DNA of 64,000 bases from Cladorrhinum sp. PSN259. Lineage: Eukaryota; Ascomycota; Sordariomycetes; Sordariales; Podosporaceae. The notes beneath the pieces are model-generated. The model was not told the DNA's origin and searched no databases. It saw only the letters and a program-made list of their open reading frames with translations. Positions 31,938 to 45,651 of this stretch are shown here, one piece after another (the first letter of the stretch is position 1; each line of letters opens with the position of its first letter). The stretch is from assembly GCA_033725935.1 (NCBI GenBank), contig MU867066.1, positions 1 to 64,000 on the forward strand, given 5' to 3'. Position numbers and translations under genes: made by a program.

Positions 31938-33828
31938 ATGGACTCATCAGGCTCTGATTTCGAAATCGACATGGAGCTAAGCATGAGGTGCTCTACCCCC
32001 AATGACCCTGAACCTTTGGGCGACGTTAGCCTCAGAGGTGTAGTTGATATGGGGAGGCAAGTAAAGATGCAACCCTTTTTCCACGCCGAGAACAGGAGGA
32101 TACAATTTGCCTGCAATCAAGGGCTGACTTCGTTCAAGCAATGGTATTCGGTTTTCTGTGACAGATTTATCCCAACCTCGGTCTCGCATTCTCCCGACGG
32201 TGCACGTGTACCGCGTAGATGTATCTCTCTACGACGCTCAATTTGACCGGGGAACTGGAAAACAAATCCCTATCCCGCGGAACGTGATTGAAGAAGTCAT
32301 TGCCGCGCTGAATCGCTTCAAGATCGTCTGTGCCGACTTTGGTGTTTCCGACGCTAACATCCACGTCCTCGCCACTGAGGCGACGCGCACTGCTATCAAC
32401 TCTACTGAGTTCATCAGCGCGATCAATTCGCGCACCGGACTTACGGTCAACATGCTGCGCAAGGAAGAGGAAGGGCGGATCGGCGCGCTAGGTGTTGCGA
32501 GCGGCTTCTCTGAGATTAAAGGCCTGATGATGGACCTTGGCGGCGGCAGCACTCAAATCACGTGGATCATGTCGCGGGGAGGGAACCTCCGCATCAGTCA
32601 CAAGGGTTCGATAAGTCTCCCGTATGGGGCGGCCGCCTTGACCAGGACTATAGAACAACTGAAACGGGGCAAGTCAAAGGAAGACGCTGACAAGGCGCTG
32701 GCAGCCTTGCGCCAGGAAATGGTCGCCAACTTCATTGACGCGTATGCAAAGATTCGAGTTCCCGACTGCTTGGTGGCAAAGGCGAAGGCTGAGGGAGGCT
32801 TTCCGCTATATCTTTCAGGAGGGGGATTCCGAGGCTGGGGCTACCTGCTGCTACACATGAGCCAGGTAAGCGAGTATCCACATCCGATATCCATTATCAA
32901 CGGGTACACAGTGGGCAAGGAGAGGTTCGCCAACACCAAAGCTATGGAGGAGGTCGCTCGGACCGCCCACTCGGTCTTCCGCGTCTCGGACCGGCGGAGG
33001 AAACAAGTGCCAGCTATCGCGTTCCTCATCAACGTACTGCACCATGCAATCCCCTATGGAATCCGGACTGCGCATTTCTGCCAGGGTGGTGTGCGGGAGG
33101 GGTTTCTGTTCCGAGAGCTAGAACCCAGCATCAGAGCCCAAGACCCGCTCGAAGTGGCAACGCGACTAGTTGCGCCGCAGTCTGCGCACGCTATATGGCG
33201 CCTGCTTATGGACTCATTTCCGGAGTCGTCACAGACGGGTGCGCCGAGGTTCCCTGATGCCATAACCCCGTTTGTGATACAGGCGTTTGCCAATATGCTT
33301 TACGTCCACGCCGTCATGGAGAAGGAGCTGGCCTCAACTTCGGCCCTATATAGCACTAGCACTGGCTTGTTGTCTGTGACCCGGGGAGTTTCGCACGAGG
33401 ATAGAGCCAGGCTGGCCCTCATGCTAGAGTCGCGGTACATGGGAGAACTCCCCCCTCGTGAGGTTCAGTTTCGGGAGGCTCTTCGTCGTGTCATTACTGC
33501 TGAGGAGGTGTGGTGGGCCGCGTATCTAGGCAGAGTTGGCTATCTTATCGGTCGTCTTTACCCGTCGGGGAGGATTGACGAGTCAAAACCACGCATCTCT
33601 CTCTCCTCCGAATGGGCTTGGGATCTTGGGCGGAAAAAGAGAAGGGAGGGTGTGCGGCTGATCATCTCAGTGCAGAAGGTGAAGCATGATCCTACAAAGC
33701 TAAAGGAAACTCTGAGGGATCATGTGGGTATAGTCGAGAAGGTGGGGAAAAAGAAGAACTGGGTCGGAGGGCAAGATGGGTGGGGTATGAAAGTAGAGGT
33801 CAAGGTTGTGCAGGAGGACAATTTGTAA
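31938..33828 (+). CDS. RTG2-type retrograde regulator (Ppx/GppA phosphatase fold)
   Basis: Exons 31938-32056 and 32139-33828 give 602 residues. The ASKHA ATPase-like fold is clear: VVDMGSNGIRF across the splice junction (phosphate-1 loop), EATRTAINS, the second loop MMDLGGGSTQITW and a later YLSGGGFRGWGYLL. Fungal Rtg2 homologues of this length transmit mitochondrial dysfunction and glutamate status to the nucleus; those roles are inferred from yeast. The intron begins GCAAGT (a GC-AG intron) and ends TTCAAG with a GCTGAC branch, and only this join restores the invariant Met-Gly-Ser-Asn-Gly. No linkage to the cluster is suggested; it is a conserved housekeeping gene. Confidence 0.93.
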
Positions 33829-35624
33829 ATGCTTTTCACGACACCGGCGCGCTTTGCTAAAACACGAGAATGTAGCTTTTTCCTGTTCTGTTAGCTAATT
33901 CTTAACTAGATTGTAGTTAACTTAAGTGATATGTTACCTCGCAAATTTGCTCGGGATCACGGATAGGTAAGTGGTCGAGAGTCTGGAACAATATAGAGAG
34001 GAACGGATTCCACAAGCGGATATATATCTTCAGCATGCAGATAAATAAGCAGTGAGATCTCTTTTACGTATTAAGGGTTATAATTATTATAAATAATGGA
34101 AGCTGATAGTAAGTAAATCTGCGTACCCACACACATATACCTGTCCGAAAGATAATATTGTTTCAATTATCTAAAATCTCCTAACCCATATCGCCTAACA
34201 AATAAAGGTACCACCCCCAGTTTTGATAATTAGTTCTAAGAGGTATACTTATTGCTCTTTAGAAAGTATAATAAAGGATAAATTAAGATAAAACTATTAA
34301 TAAGTTTGCTATACGTGGAATCCTCGGCCTAAGAGATCCCACTTACCTGCGCAGTCACCACATAACTTCCTTTCTTCCTCCTTTCTACGCCCCGAATAAA
34401 CCTCCTTAAGCTCTTTGCTCATGTGATACCCCCCGAATCATGAAGTTAAAGAGCGTGGAAACCTCCGCAAATACAACATATTAGATCTATAACAGAATCC
34501 ACCTCACGTCTTCCTCCATAGATAAGGCAGAAGGAGACATGCAGGTAATGGTGGAATCGGTAAAAGCAACAGTGCATCGACGACCAAATCCCTAATCCGT
34601 CTCTCCCATAACCGCGAGATCGATGGGGCAAGATACTGGGCGCTCGAGCTAAGCTTCGTCTCTCACAAGGTCGATGGCTACCCCGTCTCCTAGTGCCTGC
34701 TAGCGATCTTTCGATCCTAAAAGAAATCCTACATCGAGCAGAGAGGTCGTCGGCGATCGTGCCGTCGGCTATAAGCTCCTCACGCTCTAAATCATAAAGA
34801 ATTAATAGTCGTAATAACGATAATAGTTAGTGGGAACGCTCTTCCCCAATGGAGCGGAATGCGTGTTCTGCCGACGGGACAAAAAATAAGCAGGTGCAGA
34901 GGTAAGAGGGCTTCTGGCCCATGCTGGGACAAGAATCTTTCCGCAGCCCAGTGGGCGGCAGCCGCACGGCCGGGCATAAGCCAGTAGGCGAGGCGGTAGC
35001 GTGCCGAATACGTGCTTAAGTAGGAATATAATTGAAAAAAAATAAGGAAGGGAAGAAGGGAGAGATTTAAATAAGTGCGGCTTGACTAGCCAAATGAAGA
35101 ACCTGATAAACCCAAAATAAGTTTTGGTATTAAACCGGATATGACTATAATTCTTCTGATGTTTTTCTCACGCTAATGCAATGTTGTCTTGGAGTGGAGT
35201 TAAGTTGAGAATCCGAGTTCAGAGGGTCCGTAGGGATTGTAAAGCTAGTGTAAGAAGGACCCGAGTAAATGTGGGGAAAAACAGTGCGAGCCCCTTGCTT
35301 CTTTCTTATTGATGTATGTATCGGAATCATCCTAGCAATATTCCACGATGCATACTACCACCACGGTGCATCCGATGGGACATGGAACTCCCACGGACAC
35401 GTCTCATTTCGGCGTCGCAAGAAATCACCTTGATCGCCGATAACTTGCATGTATGTAAGCAGATGGAGGGCATCTATAAAGCTTCCTGCTCCCAACCTAG
35501 AATAGTGACATTCAGTCCCAGCAGCAACAAAGCCGATTCATCAATTCATAACCACCTCTACCTCAACCTCTTTCACCATCACTAAAAATCACATCCAGAA
35601 CCGCCTCTACCAATCATTCCAACA
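33829..35624. other. AT-rich intergenic stretch
   Basis: No intact gene. Sequence around 34,050-34,330 is strongly AT-rich with many TA steps, like RIP-altered DNA. 34,440-35,000 is more mixed but shows only short frames. A TATA-like TATAAA at about 35,475 lies about 150 bp before the next gene's ATG. Confidence 0.4.
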
Positions 35625-35995
35625 ATGAAACTCACCCTCTTCGCTATCCTCGCCGCAACGGCCAGCGTCCAAGCTGACCGACTCCTCTCATGCGGCTACC
35701 ACCTTGTGAACCGCGGCGGTTAGCCCCTCCCTCCCTTTACCTCTCCGTCCACCTCCATCCCCACCTGGGATAACAAGCTAACTCTTATATATCCTCAGAC
35801 TACACACAGAGCCAAATCGCTAAGGTGGCGTGCGGCCGGACCGACACATGCGACGGCAAGGAGTGGAACACGCTGTTCGAGATCGTGCCCATGTCGTCGG
35901 GCCCATCGTCGTGGGTCGAGCTGCACACCACGGGCGTGTTTTGTCATAAGGGGTGCTGGGGCAATCAGGACGAGTTTAATGCGCAGTGCCATTAG
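35625..35995 (+). CDS. Small secreted cysteine-rich protein
   Basis: Exons 35625-35718 and 35799-35995 give 96 residues. The intron has a GTTAGC donor, AGCTAAC branch and CCTCAG acceptor. Residues 1-17 (MKLTLFAILAATASVQA) are a textbook signal peptide with Ala-x-Ala-like cleavage. The mature part of about 79 residues has six Cys, consistent with three disulfides: one near the start, two in VACGRTDTC and three in VFCHKGCWG and QC. It has no match to a family I recognise. Such proteins are candidates for host-interaction or antimicrobial roles, but this is inferred only from size, secretion and Cys content. Confidence 0.8.
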
Positions 35996-37503
35996 ATGCT
36001 TTTTATACTGCTAGAGGGGGAACGAAGGGTAAAGAGGCTCCTAGAATTAGAACTACAGGGATGAATATAAATTTGAAGACCGTACGAAATATACCCTTCT
36101 GAATGGAACTTCGTCTTTAAGCCGCAGTGTTGTTTTTTATAAGTGAAGAAGGATAAAATGACGGGGACTGTCGCGCCCCGGGAACCCGAGCCGGAGCATA
36201 AACTCGCGCTGATGCTCGAGGCGATCCCACAGCGGGGCGTTTTCGGTTTTAGCAGCAAGACAAGCACCCCATTCGACACGACGAATAACGCGGCCATTAG
36301 TATTCCCCTTAGCACCGCCTCTCTAGCCTTCATTCCGACGACCGAGGAAGAAGGATTATACCCGTACTAAGGCAAACGTTTCTAAAACAACCTATTTATG
36401 AACGCGTATAACATATAGTCTAGCGAGGAACTCCGCTTGGCAGATTACAGCCAGGGCCACATATAAGAAAGCGCAGGTGGTGAAACAGGTGCATTTGGAG
36501 CTTTCCCCTTTGGAATGACTGAATTCGGATCTAGTAAGTAGAGTAATTAGTGCTGGTGTAAGGGCTGTGGCGGAACAGCGGCGGTAGATGGAGGAGCAGT
36601 AAAGTATAGTTTTAATATTAGCTGATGTTTATTGATGAATCTGGTCTAATATTTATTAGTTGGCCGACTGCCGGTGATGTGAAGGAACATAGGCTAGCGC
36701 TCGCAAGGACACCAGCAGGAAAAGTGCTAGGTACTTCTTAATATCAAGAAATTAATTCCTGACACTAAAATATCCTATTATTAATGGTAAATTAGTTATT
36801 TAAAGAGCTGGCGACAGTTGAAGGTATCGCGAGATCTTGGTTGTGGGCGTTGTCGTGGCGCCTGCGACCGAGTCGTGCCTTATCAATCGAGCCATGTATA
36901 AAGTGTGTATAATTGTATAATAATTGTTCGGGTTTTCTTCTTTTCTTCTGGTTATGCCCGATAACGCTCTCACGTATACTATAACATAGATACCACAGCT
37001 CCACAAAAGGAAACAGTCCCAATACGTATTCATAGCGGCGAGAAGTCTAGAGTTAGCTCCAGATTTTGTTTAAGATGGGTCCAGACAATTTCAGTAACCC
37101 CCTTTAAAAATACATGTACTACAAGGCAATAGCCTTAACAAGACACATCTTTGCTATATAACGTATGAGATTGCAACCGTTACTCTGCGGATACCTGTAC
37201 ATACTTGCTAGAGAGCTGTCGAACATAAGTAGGCTCCCTACTGGCTTTTCGCATCTCTACATAGGTAGGTCTGCATAGGGAACCTTAAGGGTGGATGATG
37301 GGGATGACGAACGAATTATTGTAACGTGGCTGAGAAGCTTTCGACGTTAACGTTTAATATACTCGTGTGACTACCACTACTTTCGCCTCTGCTCGTGACT
37401 ATGAGCTAATATAAGGATAACTTGCAATTCTTCAAATCTTACAAAACTCCGACAAGGATATACTCTCACAATAAAAAGAAAAATGAAAATGAAAGAACAT
37501 AAT
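35996..37503. other. Intergenic, left border of the polyketide cluster
   Basis: No supported gene. Positions 36950-36970 repeat exactly the 21 bp at 6989-7009. The region after about 37,000 is the 3' flank of the non-reducing PKS. Confidence 0.45.
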
Positions 37504-40500
37504 CTAATACAGAAACCCCATCTTCTTCCACGCATCCACATACTTAACCGCTAACTCCGGACTCACAGGTCCCTCCGCCGCCATCGTGGCACTGTGCTCC
37601 TGCGCCCTCTCCGTATCTAATATCAGGTCCCCGCCAGCAATACGCTCAAAGTTCGCCGTTAGGAAATCCACCATACCGGGCCTCGCCGCCGGGTTATCCG
37701 AGTCCGCGAGCGCCGACGTCCTCACGCGCCGCATCCACTCCTTGAACGGTATAATTTCCTCAGCCGGGATGCCTAGCGCGCGCGCCAGCACAGGCGACAT
37801 CTCCTTCCATAGCTGCCCGACCGGATTATCAATATGGTAAACCGGATACTCTGCAGCAGGATTCATGACTAAATCCGCCGCAACACTACCCATATGATCA
37901 ACTGGCATCCACTGCATCCTGCCTTGCAAGTCGGGCCACGCCTTGACGGCCTGCGCCGACTTAACTACAAACGCAAAATGCTCAATAGGATTCCAATAAC
38001 CGCTCTTCGACGACCCAGCAATCTGGCCCGCCCTCGTAACATGCGGCCGGAACAGCGCCGGGTACTTATGCATCGTCTCGTCCAGCATCCGCTCACACAC
38101 CCACTTCGCCTCGGGATATCCCCTCGGCAGGGCCGCCTCCAGAGGCACCCTTCGTTCCAGCACGCGGGGCACACCGGCGCAGCCAACAACACCAATCGAC
38201 GATACGAACTGAAACGCAAAGCGAAGATTGCCCCTCGCAAGCACCGCATCCCGCGCCAAATCCATCAAATTCCGCATAACCTGCAACTGGCCCTCATACC
38301 CCGTAATCGGGCGCGTGACGCTCATAGGCCAGGCATTATGCACCACCGCCGTGGCATTCTGCACCAGCCACGCGTACTCGGCCGGCGGGAGCCCGAGCTG
38401 CGGCTTAGACGTGTCGGTGTCTAGGACGCGGAGCTTGGCGCGTGTGCCGGGGGCCAGGACGATGCCGCGCGAGGAGAAGGCCTCCTGCTGCCGCTTAGCG
38501 ACGGGCTCGCTGCTGTGGCGGTTCACGCAGACGACAGTGGAGACGGCCGGGTTTTCGGCTAGCTTGGCGACGATGTGCGAGCCTAGGCTGCCGGTGGCGC
38601 CAGTGACGAGGACGACGGCGCCGAGCTTGGAGGGCGCTGTGGGACGCATGCTGGTGTTTAGTGTGCGCAGGCGCGGCTTGTCCCACCCGCTGATGTATTT
38701 GGCGAGGAGGCGCTCGGCCTCGGCGGTGCGGGCCGGCACGTCGCCTTTATTAAGCTCGGCGTCGGGCTCGAGGGCGGGCTTGGGCAGGTGTGGGCCCTGT
38801 GAGCCGGAGGCGAGGGCGATGATGACCTTTTGATATGAGTTCTCGGGCAGGTTGCCGTCGGTCCAGTCGACGTGGCCGAAGCCGGCTTTGTGCATCTCCT
38901 TCTCCCAGTGCTCGGGCTGGACGATGGCGTGCTTGCGACCATCGTCGAACAGCCACCAGCCTTCGAACAGGCCAAAGACGAGGTCGAGGAAGGGAACCAC
39001 GCGTGTCAGTTCCGTGAGCATGATGAAGCCGTCCGGCCGCAGTGCCTGGCGGATGTAGGTCAATGATGTGACGAGATTGTGGGTGGCGTGCACGGCGTTG
39101 CCGGCGAGGACGAGGTGGTTCCCTCGGAGATGTTCGGCGGGAGACTTTTCAATGTTGTGCACGGCGAAGCGCATGAAGGGATACTCATTCGACCATCGCC
39201 GACGGGCAGCAGCGACCATGGAGGACGATAGATCGGTAAAAGTGTACTCGACTGGAATTCCCATCTCCTTCAGCACGGGCAAGATGAGCTTGGTGGTACC
39301 ACCGGTGCCAGCCCCCATCTCCATAATCTTAAGCGTCTCGCCCGTTCCTCGCTGCCGAACACGCTCACAGACGCCCTTGATCACATCGCGCAAGTTGGCA
39401 TTATTCATACGGCTGAGAGGCCAATCCGCATAAATCGCCGCCGTCAATGCCTGGCCCTCGGGGTTTCCAAAGAGGACGCGAATCCCGTCCGTCTTGCCAG
39501 ATAGCACGCCAGCCAGATGCTTTCCGGCGTGGTGCACGAGACGGTTAGCCTGGGAATACTCGGGATGCTGGACGAGCAATTCTTGGAGGATGACATCGCT
39601 CGTCTTGGCCGGGGCAGCGAAGCGGGTGCGGGTCACTTGTCCCGTTGTCAGATCGATGTCGATGAGGCGCGCATCACGCTCAAGGAACTCGTAAATGCAC
39701 TGCATCAGAGGACCGCAGCGAGGCTGGAAGGGGACGCGGTCGAGAACCTGTCCGGCAGAGGCGGTGCGAAGAGGGGATCCGAGCTGGTCGAAGGCCTCGA
39801 CCACAAGGGCGGCACAGAGACGGTTGCTGCCGGCAAGTTGGACCTTTTCAGTGTTCTCAACGTGAAACTCGTGGATGCGCGTGTCAGCCGCCAGTTTGAC
39901 CTCGGCAAAGGCATCGAGAATATCTGACGGCGACAGGGACAGGTTGGTGACTGCGGGTGGCGGAGTGCCTTTGGCAGGCACGGCAACTTTCGGGACCTCC
40001 TTTTCCATAGGCTCGTCATCGGAGCACATGTCGGCAGTGGACATGTCCGAATCTTGATCCACGACAACCAAAGACGAGCCATCATCAGAAGTCTCGAGTT
40101 CCTCGCCTTCAACCTCCACAGGAACATCCGCATCGGCTCCGAACAGAGCATGCTCTACGCAAACGACAAACATGCGCAAAGTCGCCGCTGCCAGCTGCTC
40201 CGCCTGGTCCAGCGTGCACTTGAAGGCCCTTTCCACCTCGCGCGCCAGCTCCATGGCCATCAGCGAGTCGATGCCAAAGTCGGCCATGTTGCCATCGAGC
40301 TCCATGTCCTCAGCATCGACGCCAGCAACGCGGGCCACCAGGTTGCGCACTTCGTCGGTAATGTCGCGTCTGTTTGAAGTCGGCGCCGATGAGGCTACCT
40401 CGACCTTCTTCTTCGCTCCGTCCGAGCCGTCCTTCTCTACGTTCAGCTTGAGGGCGGGCTTGGTCTCTACCAGGCTTGCACCTGTAGCTTGCCGAGTAGT

Positions 40501-43500
40501 TGGGACAGCTGAAGCCGAAGCCGAAGCCGGGACACGCAGAACCGACTCATCCTTAGTCAAGCGAGACAGCGTCTTGCTCATCAAGGCCTTGCTCACGCGG
40601 TGATACTGCATGCCCAACATGACCTCGACAAGCAGCCCCGTCGCAGCATCAAACACAAACAGATCCGTCATATACGCCGTGTCACTCCGTCGAGAATTGC
40701 GCGCATAGACATGCCACACGTCGATCTCCGCCCGATCAGCAGCCGTATGCTTGGGCGACCGCATGATCATGTCGCACCCGGCAGCAACGTACATGTCCTC
40801 GACAGGGCAGTCCGTCATGAGGTTGACCCACACACCAGAGACCTGGGCAAACGAGTCGCTCAGGGGCGTGTCCAGCCAGGTATCAGTTCGGCGATGCTGC
40901 CTCTCGAGCTGCACGCGCGCGGCGCTCTCGCTGCCCCGGCCCACGAGGTAGCTCACGCCCTTGAAGACGTCGCCGTAGTCGACGACGGGGGTGAACGCGC
41001 GGTAGAGATGACGGCCCTGCAGGACCTCGACGCCGTTGTTGTCGAGGCTGAGCTTGAGAAGCTCCAGGGACTGCGAGTGGCTGACGAGACGCTCGAAGAG
41101 CGCAAACTCGTTGACGTAGGCCATGTCGGTGGGCGAGCTGACGTCCACGCTCGCCTCGAAGTGTGTCTGGAGGCGCTCGGCTGCGCCGTCTTTGTCGACG
41201 CTGAACATGCGGGCTTGCCACTGCTTTGTTGCCGACGACTTACTGTTATTGTCGAGGGCAGATAGGTCAAGATAGACGACGCGGGAGGGATCCGCGCACA
41301 TGGCCGAAGGGAAGACCGAACCGCGGACAACGGGAAGTAAGCCGTCTTGCTTGGAGGTGGGGTTCAGACTAAACAGGGCCTCGAGGGTGATGTCCCATGC
41401 GAGCACGCCGGGACAGATGGGCGCTGTCTGGGCAATGACGTGGGCCGAGAAGAGAGTCTGGAACTTTTCGGAGGCGGTGTTGATGCGGAATCGCGCCGTC
41501 TTCTCGTGCTTGTCTTGATATCCCACAAATTCGAACGGAGCCATCGACTTGGCATCTAGACTTGAGCCTTCAGGAGCCAAAAGAGCCCCTCTTTGCTTCA
41601 GAAGCGCTTCGGCGGCCTTTTGGATCACCTCGGACGCCGACCTGACGGGCAGCCAGTGGCGGGATGCTGGTGACTTATCAAACTGGTACGGCGGCAAGAG
41701 CAACGGACTGTAGTCGAGGGTCGATTGTTTGTGATGGGGCCAGAATGACACGCGCAGCCCCTGCTTCCAGAGGGCCTCAGTTGCGTCTGTCAGTCCGTTG
41801 AAGCCGTTTTGGGTGTTGGTGATGGAAACGGCCTGGAAGTGATGATCTTGGGTTGCGATATTGGCTTGGGCCAAGGCCCGGCCTGCCATGACGGTGATGG
41901 TTGAATTGGAGCCAGCCTCGAGGAAGACAGCCTGGGGATATCGTTTCGCTAGGCGCTGGACGGCATGATTAAAGAAGACAGGCTGGCGCATGTGGGTGGG
42001 AACAAAAGACCAATCCAGTGTGGCGTTGGTCTCCTCCATTGCGCGCTCCACGGGGATCATCGGCTTGTGGAAAGTAATCCCCTTCCCAACCGCGCCGAGG
42101 GCATCGGCAATCTTGTCGACCAGTGCCGAGTGGAACGCATTGGTCACGCTAAGACGTTTACTCTTGACGGCAGAGAACCTGGCACCCGTGAGGGTTCGCT
42201 GGACGGCATCGACAGCAGCCGTGGAACCAGCCAGAGTAAAGCTTCGCGGGCCGTTGTAGCATGCGATACTGGCCAGTCCGTCCGAGCCTGGAGAGCCGTT
42301 TGCTTCCTGCAAGAGCTCCTTGACCAGAGCTTCGTCCGCTTCGACGGCCATCATAGCGCCTACGTCGGAGCCCCAAGAATCACGGACAAGCTTGGCCCTT
42401 GCTGCCACGAGCTTGATCGCATCCTCAAGCTTGAGAGCACCAGCTACGCATAGTCCCGTAATTTCTCCGAAGCTGTGGCCGACGACGGCCGCGATCTTAC
42501 TCTCAAGACCACAATCCATCCAAGCCTTGGCCGAGGCATATTGCGTGGCAAACAGTGCCGCCTGTAGCTTGACAGTGTCCGCGATCGGCTGTGTTGAGAA
42601 GACATCAGGGTAGATGCTTCCCAGACCCAGAGACTTGGCCACTGTGTCGCACTCATCAAGGTGCTTGCGAAGCACACCTACGTTGTCGTACATCTTGCGA
42701 TCAAGCCCAACGAAACGCGAAACTTGGCCGCCGAAGCACAGGATAACAGGTCGCTCGGCCTTGACGGATATGACTCCAATCTGCGCGGCCGAGGCTTTAT
42801 CAGATGCCAGCGCTGCTTGCTGCAGCTTGTCCTCGAGCTCGGCTCTTGACCGACAGCTGAAGACGAGGCCTTGCCCCAAGCCACGGTTGGATTGGCGACC
42901 GACGGCGAACGAGAGGTCGGCTAGTGTCGTAGACGAAGGCAAGGACTTGCAGTACGAAGCCAACTTGGCAGAGTAGGCAGAGATTGCCCGAACATCCAGG
43001 CCAGGAATCCAGAACGGATACTGGGAAGCCTCGCCAGTGGTCAAGTTGCCGCTGGTCCCAGCAAAAGATTTCGGTGGTTGTGCGATAATGAAACTGGCAT
43101 TGGACCCGCACGCGCCGTAGTTGTTCAAAAGGGCGATCTTGTGCTCCTCGTGCCAGGGACGCAGCTTCGTAACAACCTCCATCATGTCATGAGAGCGGAC
43201 ATTGATGTTGTGGTTCATCTTCTTGAAGCTGGCCTGGGGTGGGATAAAGCCACCTCGCATCATCACAATCACCTTGATGAGCGCAAGAACACCCGACGCC
43301 CCCTCAGCATGACCGATGTGGCCCTTGACCGATCCGATGGGAAGGTTCTTGGTACGACCAGACTCCGGGCCACCCAGGGCGATCCGGATACTTTCGTACT
43401 CGGCAGGATCTCCTACCGCTGTCCCCGTCCCATGGGCCTCGACTAGCGAGATGTCCTTGGGAGCAACGTTGGCCTTGCGGACCACGTCGCCGAACAACTG

Positions 43501-45651
43501 CGACAGCGAGGCCGAGTTCGGCACAAAGATGGGCGTGAAGTTCTGGTTCTGGTAGACGGCTGAGCTGGAAATTACAGCCAGCACGGGGCTTCCGTCCCGC
43601 ACGGCATCCGAAAGCTTCTTCAGGAAGACAAAACCAAAGCCATCGGCGCGGCAGTAGCCGTCGGCGGCGTCGTCAAAAGGCTTGCACTGCCCGGTCGGGC
43701 TGAGGAAGTTGCCCGCCGCGAGGTTCTGGAACCACATGATGTTGGCAATGGCGTTGCAGCCGCCCGCCAGAGCAGCCGTGCACTCCCCAGACAGGAGATT
43801 CCGACAGGCCGTGTGGATAGCGACGGCGGATGAAGAGCACGCCGTGTCGAAGGTCATGGTCGGACCCGTCCAGCCAAAGTAATGCGAGACACGGCCGGCG
43901 ATGAAGCTCCTCGCTGACCCGGTTCCCGTAAAGGCGCTGGTGTCGTTGCATTCGATGTTGTAGTCGTATTCGCATCCAGCCGTGCCTAGGTACACGCCTA
44001 CGTGCTTGCTGTCGCTCAGGCCGTGGAAGTATCCCGACTGCTCCACGGCTTGGTAGGCGCCCTCGAGGACCATGCGGCCCTGCGGGTCCATGGCGGCCGA
44101 CTCGCGTGGGCTGCGCTTGAAGAAGCGATGGTCGAAGGCATCGGGGTCGCGGACGAAGTTGCCGTAGTATTTGCGCTGCGGGTCGGGGTCGCCCGGTGTG
44201 CGGAATGCCAGGTCGCGTTCCATTCGCTCCTCGGTGATGAGCTCATGCTGCGACTTGCCTGTCTTGAGCATCTCGACGAACTCGGGCAGGTCGTCGGCAC
44301 CTGGGCATTTGATGGACATGCCGACGACGGCGATAGCGTTGTTGTATGCTGCATCTTGTGTGGACAGCTGTTGTGTCGCGTTGGGATCTGGCTGGAGCCG
44401 TTCTGATGTTGATAGTGCTATGTTAGAAACGGGCTGCAAGGCAGGCAGACTTAATGACGCCGTCGGCCACGCCCCCGGTGAAGACTCAATTTCGTCAAAA
44501 TGCTTTGCCCTGGCATCCAGCTTCTTCATCAAAGTTGGTGGTACACACTGCTCCGGGCCAATCGTTACAACAAAGCAATTCTTGGCCTCACCAGCAACGG
44601 CAGAAAAGGTCTTGAACCAGTCCACTTGCCGCGCCAACATACCACGCAGCACCAGCTCGGTCATATTCCCCTCCATCACGCGTCTCCCATCACCGCTATT
44701 GTCATACGTCGCCAATGCCAGCCCCGCCGCATCAGCATATTGCAGACCCGGCACCTCCCGACAAAGCTCAAGGAGGGGATCAATGTGTCCCGCCCTGACC
44801 GGGTCCGGATCATGAAGACGGGCTCTAAAGTCGGTATTGGCGACAATGATACCCGCAGCCCGGAGTTTCTTCTCCAACAACGGCCCCGTCGCCTCGTTCG
44901 TGACCAACGACACCCGCGCCTCATCGTACACCACGGCCGTGTAGGTATCGGGCGACAACTCGGCTACGATGCGCTTCAGGTCGTCGGCCTGCTTCTGGCC
45001 GACCCACGCGACTGCAAAGGACACGGTACCGCCCTTCTCACTCTCCTTGTCCTGCGCTTCGCGCGCGTCCGTCAGGGCGCCTGCCAGCATGGACAGGCGG
45101 GCTGCCACGGCGGCGTACTTTTGGAATTCCTGCCGGTTGTGGGCACTGGCGACGGCTATGGCGGGCATCAAGCCGGCACAGAAGCCGAGAGAGGTTGGTA
45201 GTTGTGATGGGGAGGATGACGCTAGTCGGCTGGCGAGGACGTCGGCCACAGGCTCGCCATAATGTGTCAGCTCGAGGTAGCGCCAGTACTGCGTGAGCTG
45301 AGAGAGAACGATCACGGGACCGATCACGGGCCGGGGCACAGTGGCATCGGGGGCTAGGTCCGATGTACCATGTTGGAACCATGAGTTGAGATCGACAAGG
45401 CGTTTGGGAGTGTCTGGTATAGCGGTAGCTACCTCGGGCACCTTGGCGACTAAGGCATCCCAATAGCTTGGTAGCTCGGCTATCGTATCTAGGACCCAGT
45501 CTCGGTGAGGGCCTTGCGATAGTTGCCGGACAGTCTTGTCCAGAGATTTCTTGGTGTCGGCGGTGCCGATGTAGTTTCCGAACACCAGGATCGTCGATTC
45601 GCCGGCGCCATTGTCGAGCCCGGCGGGTCGGGAAGCAAAGCTACTCACCAT
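37504..45651 (-). CDS. Non-reducing polyketide synthase, SAT-KS-MAT-PT-ACP-CMeT-R
   Basis: Single exon, 2,715 residues from the ATG at 45651; the frame extends 12 codons upstream without an ATG. Starter-unit acyltransferase GFCAG with Cys158; ketosynthase DTACSSS, Cys605; malonyl transferase GHSFGE, Ser1060; product template with His1404 ([11 protein letters not shown]) and Asp1599 (SDSFAQVSG); one [14 protein letters not shown], Ser1796; C-methyltransferase [11 protein letters not shown] near 2110; reductive release domain [13 protein letters not shown] near 2347 with Tyr2512 (YPEAKW). It builds a C-methylated aromatic polyketide and releases an aldehyde. The domain order and absence of a thioesterase match the sorbicillin, azaphilone and 3-methylorcinaldehyde synthases. 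The SAT probably takes a chain from the reducing PKS at 54-62 kb. All catalytic residues that I checked are present. Confidence 0.95.
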   Translation of the reverse strand: MVSSFASRPAGLDNGAGESTILVFGNYIGTADTKKSLDKTVRQLSQGPHRDWVLDTIAELPSYWDALVAKVPEVATAIPDTPKRLVDLNSWFQHGTSDLAPDATVPRPVIGPVIVLSQLTQYWRYLELTHYGEPVADVLASRLASSSPSQLPTSLGFCAGLMPAIAVASAHNRQEFQKYAAVAARLSMLAGALTDAREAQDKESEKGGTVSFAVAWVGQKQADDLKRIVAELSPDTYTAVVYDEARVSLVTNEATGPLLEKKLRAAGIIVANTDFRARLHDPDPVRAGHIDPLLELCREVPGLQYADAAGLALATYDNSGDGRRVMEGNMTELVLRGMLARQVDWFKTFSAVAGEAKNCFVVTIGPEQCVPPTLMKKLDARAKHFDEIESSPGAWPTASLSLPALQPVSNIALSTSERLQPDPNATQQLSTQDAAYNNAIAVVGMSIKCPGADDLPEFVEMLKTGKSQHELITEERMERDLAFRTPGDPDPQRKYYGNFVRDPDAFDHRFFKRSPRESAAMDPQGRMVLEGAYQAVEQSGYFHGLSDSKHVGVYLGTAGCEYDYNIECNDTSAFTGTGSARSFIAGRVSHYFGWTGPTMTFDTACSSSAVAIHTACRNLLSGECTAALAGGCNAIANIMWFQNLAAGNFLSPTGQCKPFDDAADGYCRADGFGFVFLKKLSDAVRDGSPVLAVISSSAVYQNQNFTPIFVPNSASLSQLFGDVVRKANVAPKDISLVEAHGTGTAVGDPAEYESIRIALGGPESGRTKNLPIGSVKGHIGHAEGASGVLALIKVIVMMRGGFIPPQASFKKMNHNINVRSHDMMEVVTKLRPWHEEHKIALLNNYGACGSNASFIIAQPPKSFAGTSGNLTTGEASQYPFWIPGLDVRAISAYSAKLASYCKSLPSSTTLADLSFAVGRQSNRGLGQGLVFSCRSRAELEDKLQQAALASDKASAAQIGVISVKAERPVILCFGGQVSRFVGLDRKMYDNVGVLRKHLDECDTVAKSLGLGSIYPDVFSTQPIADTVKLQAALFATQYASAKAWMDCGLESKIAAVVGHSFGEITGLCVAGALKLEDAIKLVAARAKLVRDSWGSDVGAMMAVEADEALVKELLQEANGSPGSDGLASIACYNGPRSFTLAGSTAAVDAVQRTLTGARFSAVKSKRLSVTNAFHSALVDKIADALGAVGKGITFHKPMIPVERAMEETNATLDWSFVPTHMRQPVFFNHAVQRLAKRYPQAVFLEAGSNSTITVMAGRALAQANIATQDHHFQAVSITNTQNGFNGLTDATEALWKQGLRVSFWPHHKQSTLDYSPLLLPPYQFDKSPASRHWLPVRSASEVIQKAAEALLKQRGALLAPEGSSLDAKSMAPFEFVGYQDKHEKTARFRINTASEKFQTLFSAHVIAQTAPICPGVLAWDITLEALFSLNPTSKQDGLLPVVRGSVFPSAMCADPSRVVYLDLSALDNNSKSSATKQWQARMFSVDKDGAAERLQTHFEASVDVSSPTDMAYVNEFALFERLVSHSQSLELLKLSLDNNGVEVLQGRHLYRAFTPVVDYGDVFKGVSYLVGRGSESAARVQLERQHRRTDTWLDTPLSDSFAQVSGVWVNLMTDCPVEDMYVAAGCDMIMRSPKHTAADRAEIDVWHVYARNSRRSDTAYMTDLFVFDAATGLLVEVMLGMQYHRVSKALMSKTLSRLTKDESVLRVPASASASAVPTTRQATGASLVETKPALKLNVEKDGSDGAKKKVEVASSAPTSNRRDITDEVRNLVARVAGVDAEDMELDGNMADFGIDSLMAMELAREVERAFKCTLDQAEQLAAATLRMFVVCVEHALFGADADVPVEVEGEELETSDDGSSLVVVDQDSDMSTADMCSDDEPMEKEVPKVAVPAKGTPPPAVTNLSLSPSDILDAFAEVKLAADTRIHEFHVENTEKVQLAGSNRLCAALVVEAFDQLGSPLRTASAGQVLDRVPFQPRCGPLMQCIYEFLERDARLIDIDLTTGQVTRTRFAAPAKTSDVILQELLVQHPEYSQANRLVHHAGKHLAGVLSGKTDGIRVLFGNPEGQALTAAIYADWPLSRMNNANLRDVIKGVCERVRQRGTGETLKIMEMGAGTGGTTKLILPVLKEMGIPVEYTFTDLSSSMVAAARRRWSNEYPFMRFAVHNIEKSPAEHLRGNHLVLAGNAVHATHNLVTSLTYIRQALRPDGFIMLTELTRVVPFLDLVFGLFEGWWLFDDGRKHAIVQPEHWEKEMHKAGFGHVDWTDGNLPENSYQKVIIALASGSQGPHLPKPALEPDAELNKGDVPARTAEAERLLAKYISGWDKPRLRTLNTSMRPTAPSKLGAVVLVTGATGSLGSHIVAKLAENPAVSTVVCVNRHSSEPVAKRQQEAFSSRGIVLAPGTRAKLRVLDTDTSKPQLGLPPAEYAWLVQNATAVVHNAWPMSVTRPITGYEGQLQVMRNLMDLARDAVLARGNLRFAFQFVSSIGVVGCAGVPRVLERRVPLEAALPRGYPEAKWVCERMLDETMHKYPALFRPHVTRAGQIAGSSKSGYWNPIEHFAFVVKSAQAVKAWPDLQGRMQWMPVDHMGSVAADLVMNPAAEYPVYHIDNPVGQLWKEMSPVLARALGIPAEEIIPFKEWMRRVRTSALADSDNPAARPGMVDFLTANFERIAGGDLILDTERAQEHSATMAAEGPVSPELAVKYVDAWKKMGFLY

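Noticed and set aside
40600..41265. 221-residue plus-strand open frame inside the non-reducing PKS
   Set aside because: Antisense of the conserved product-template region in GC-rich coding DNA; no start context or domain supports it.
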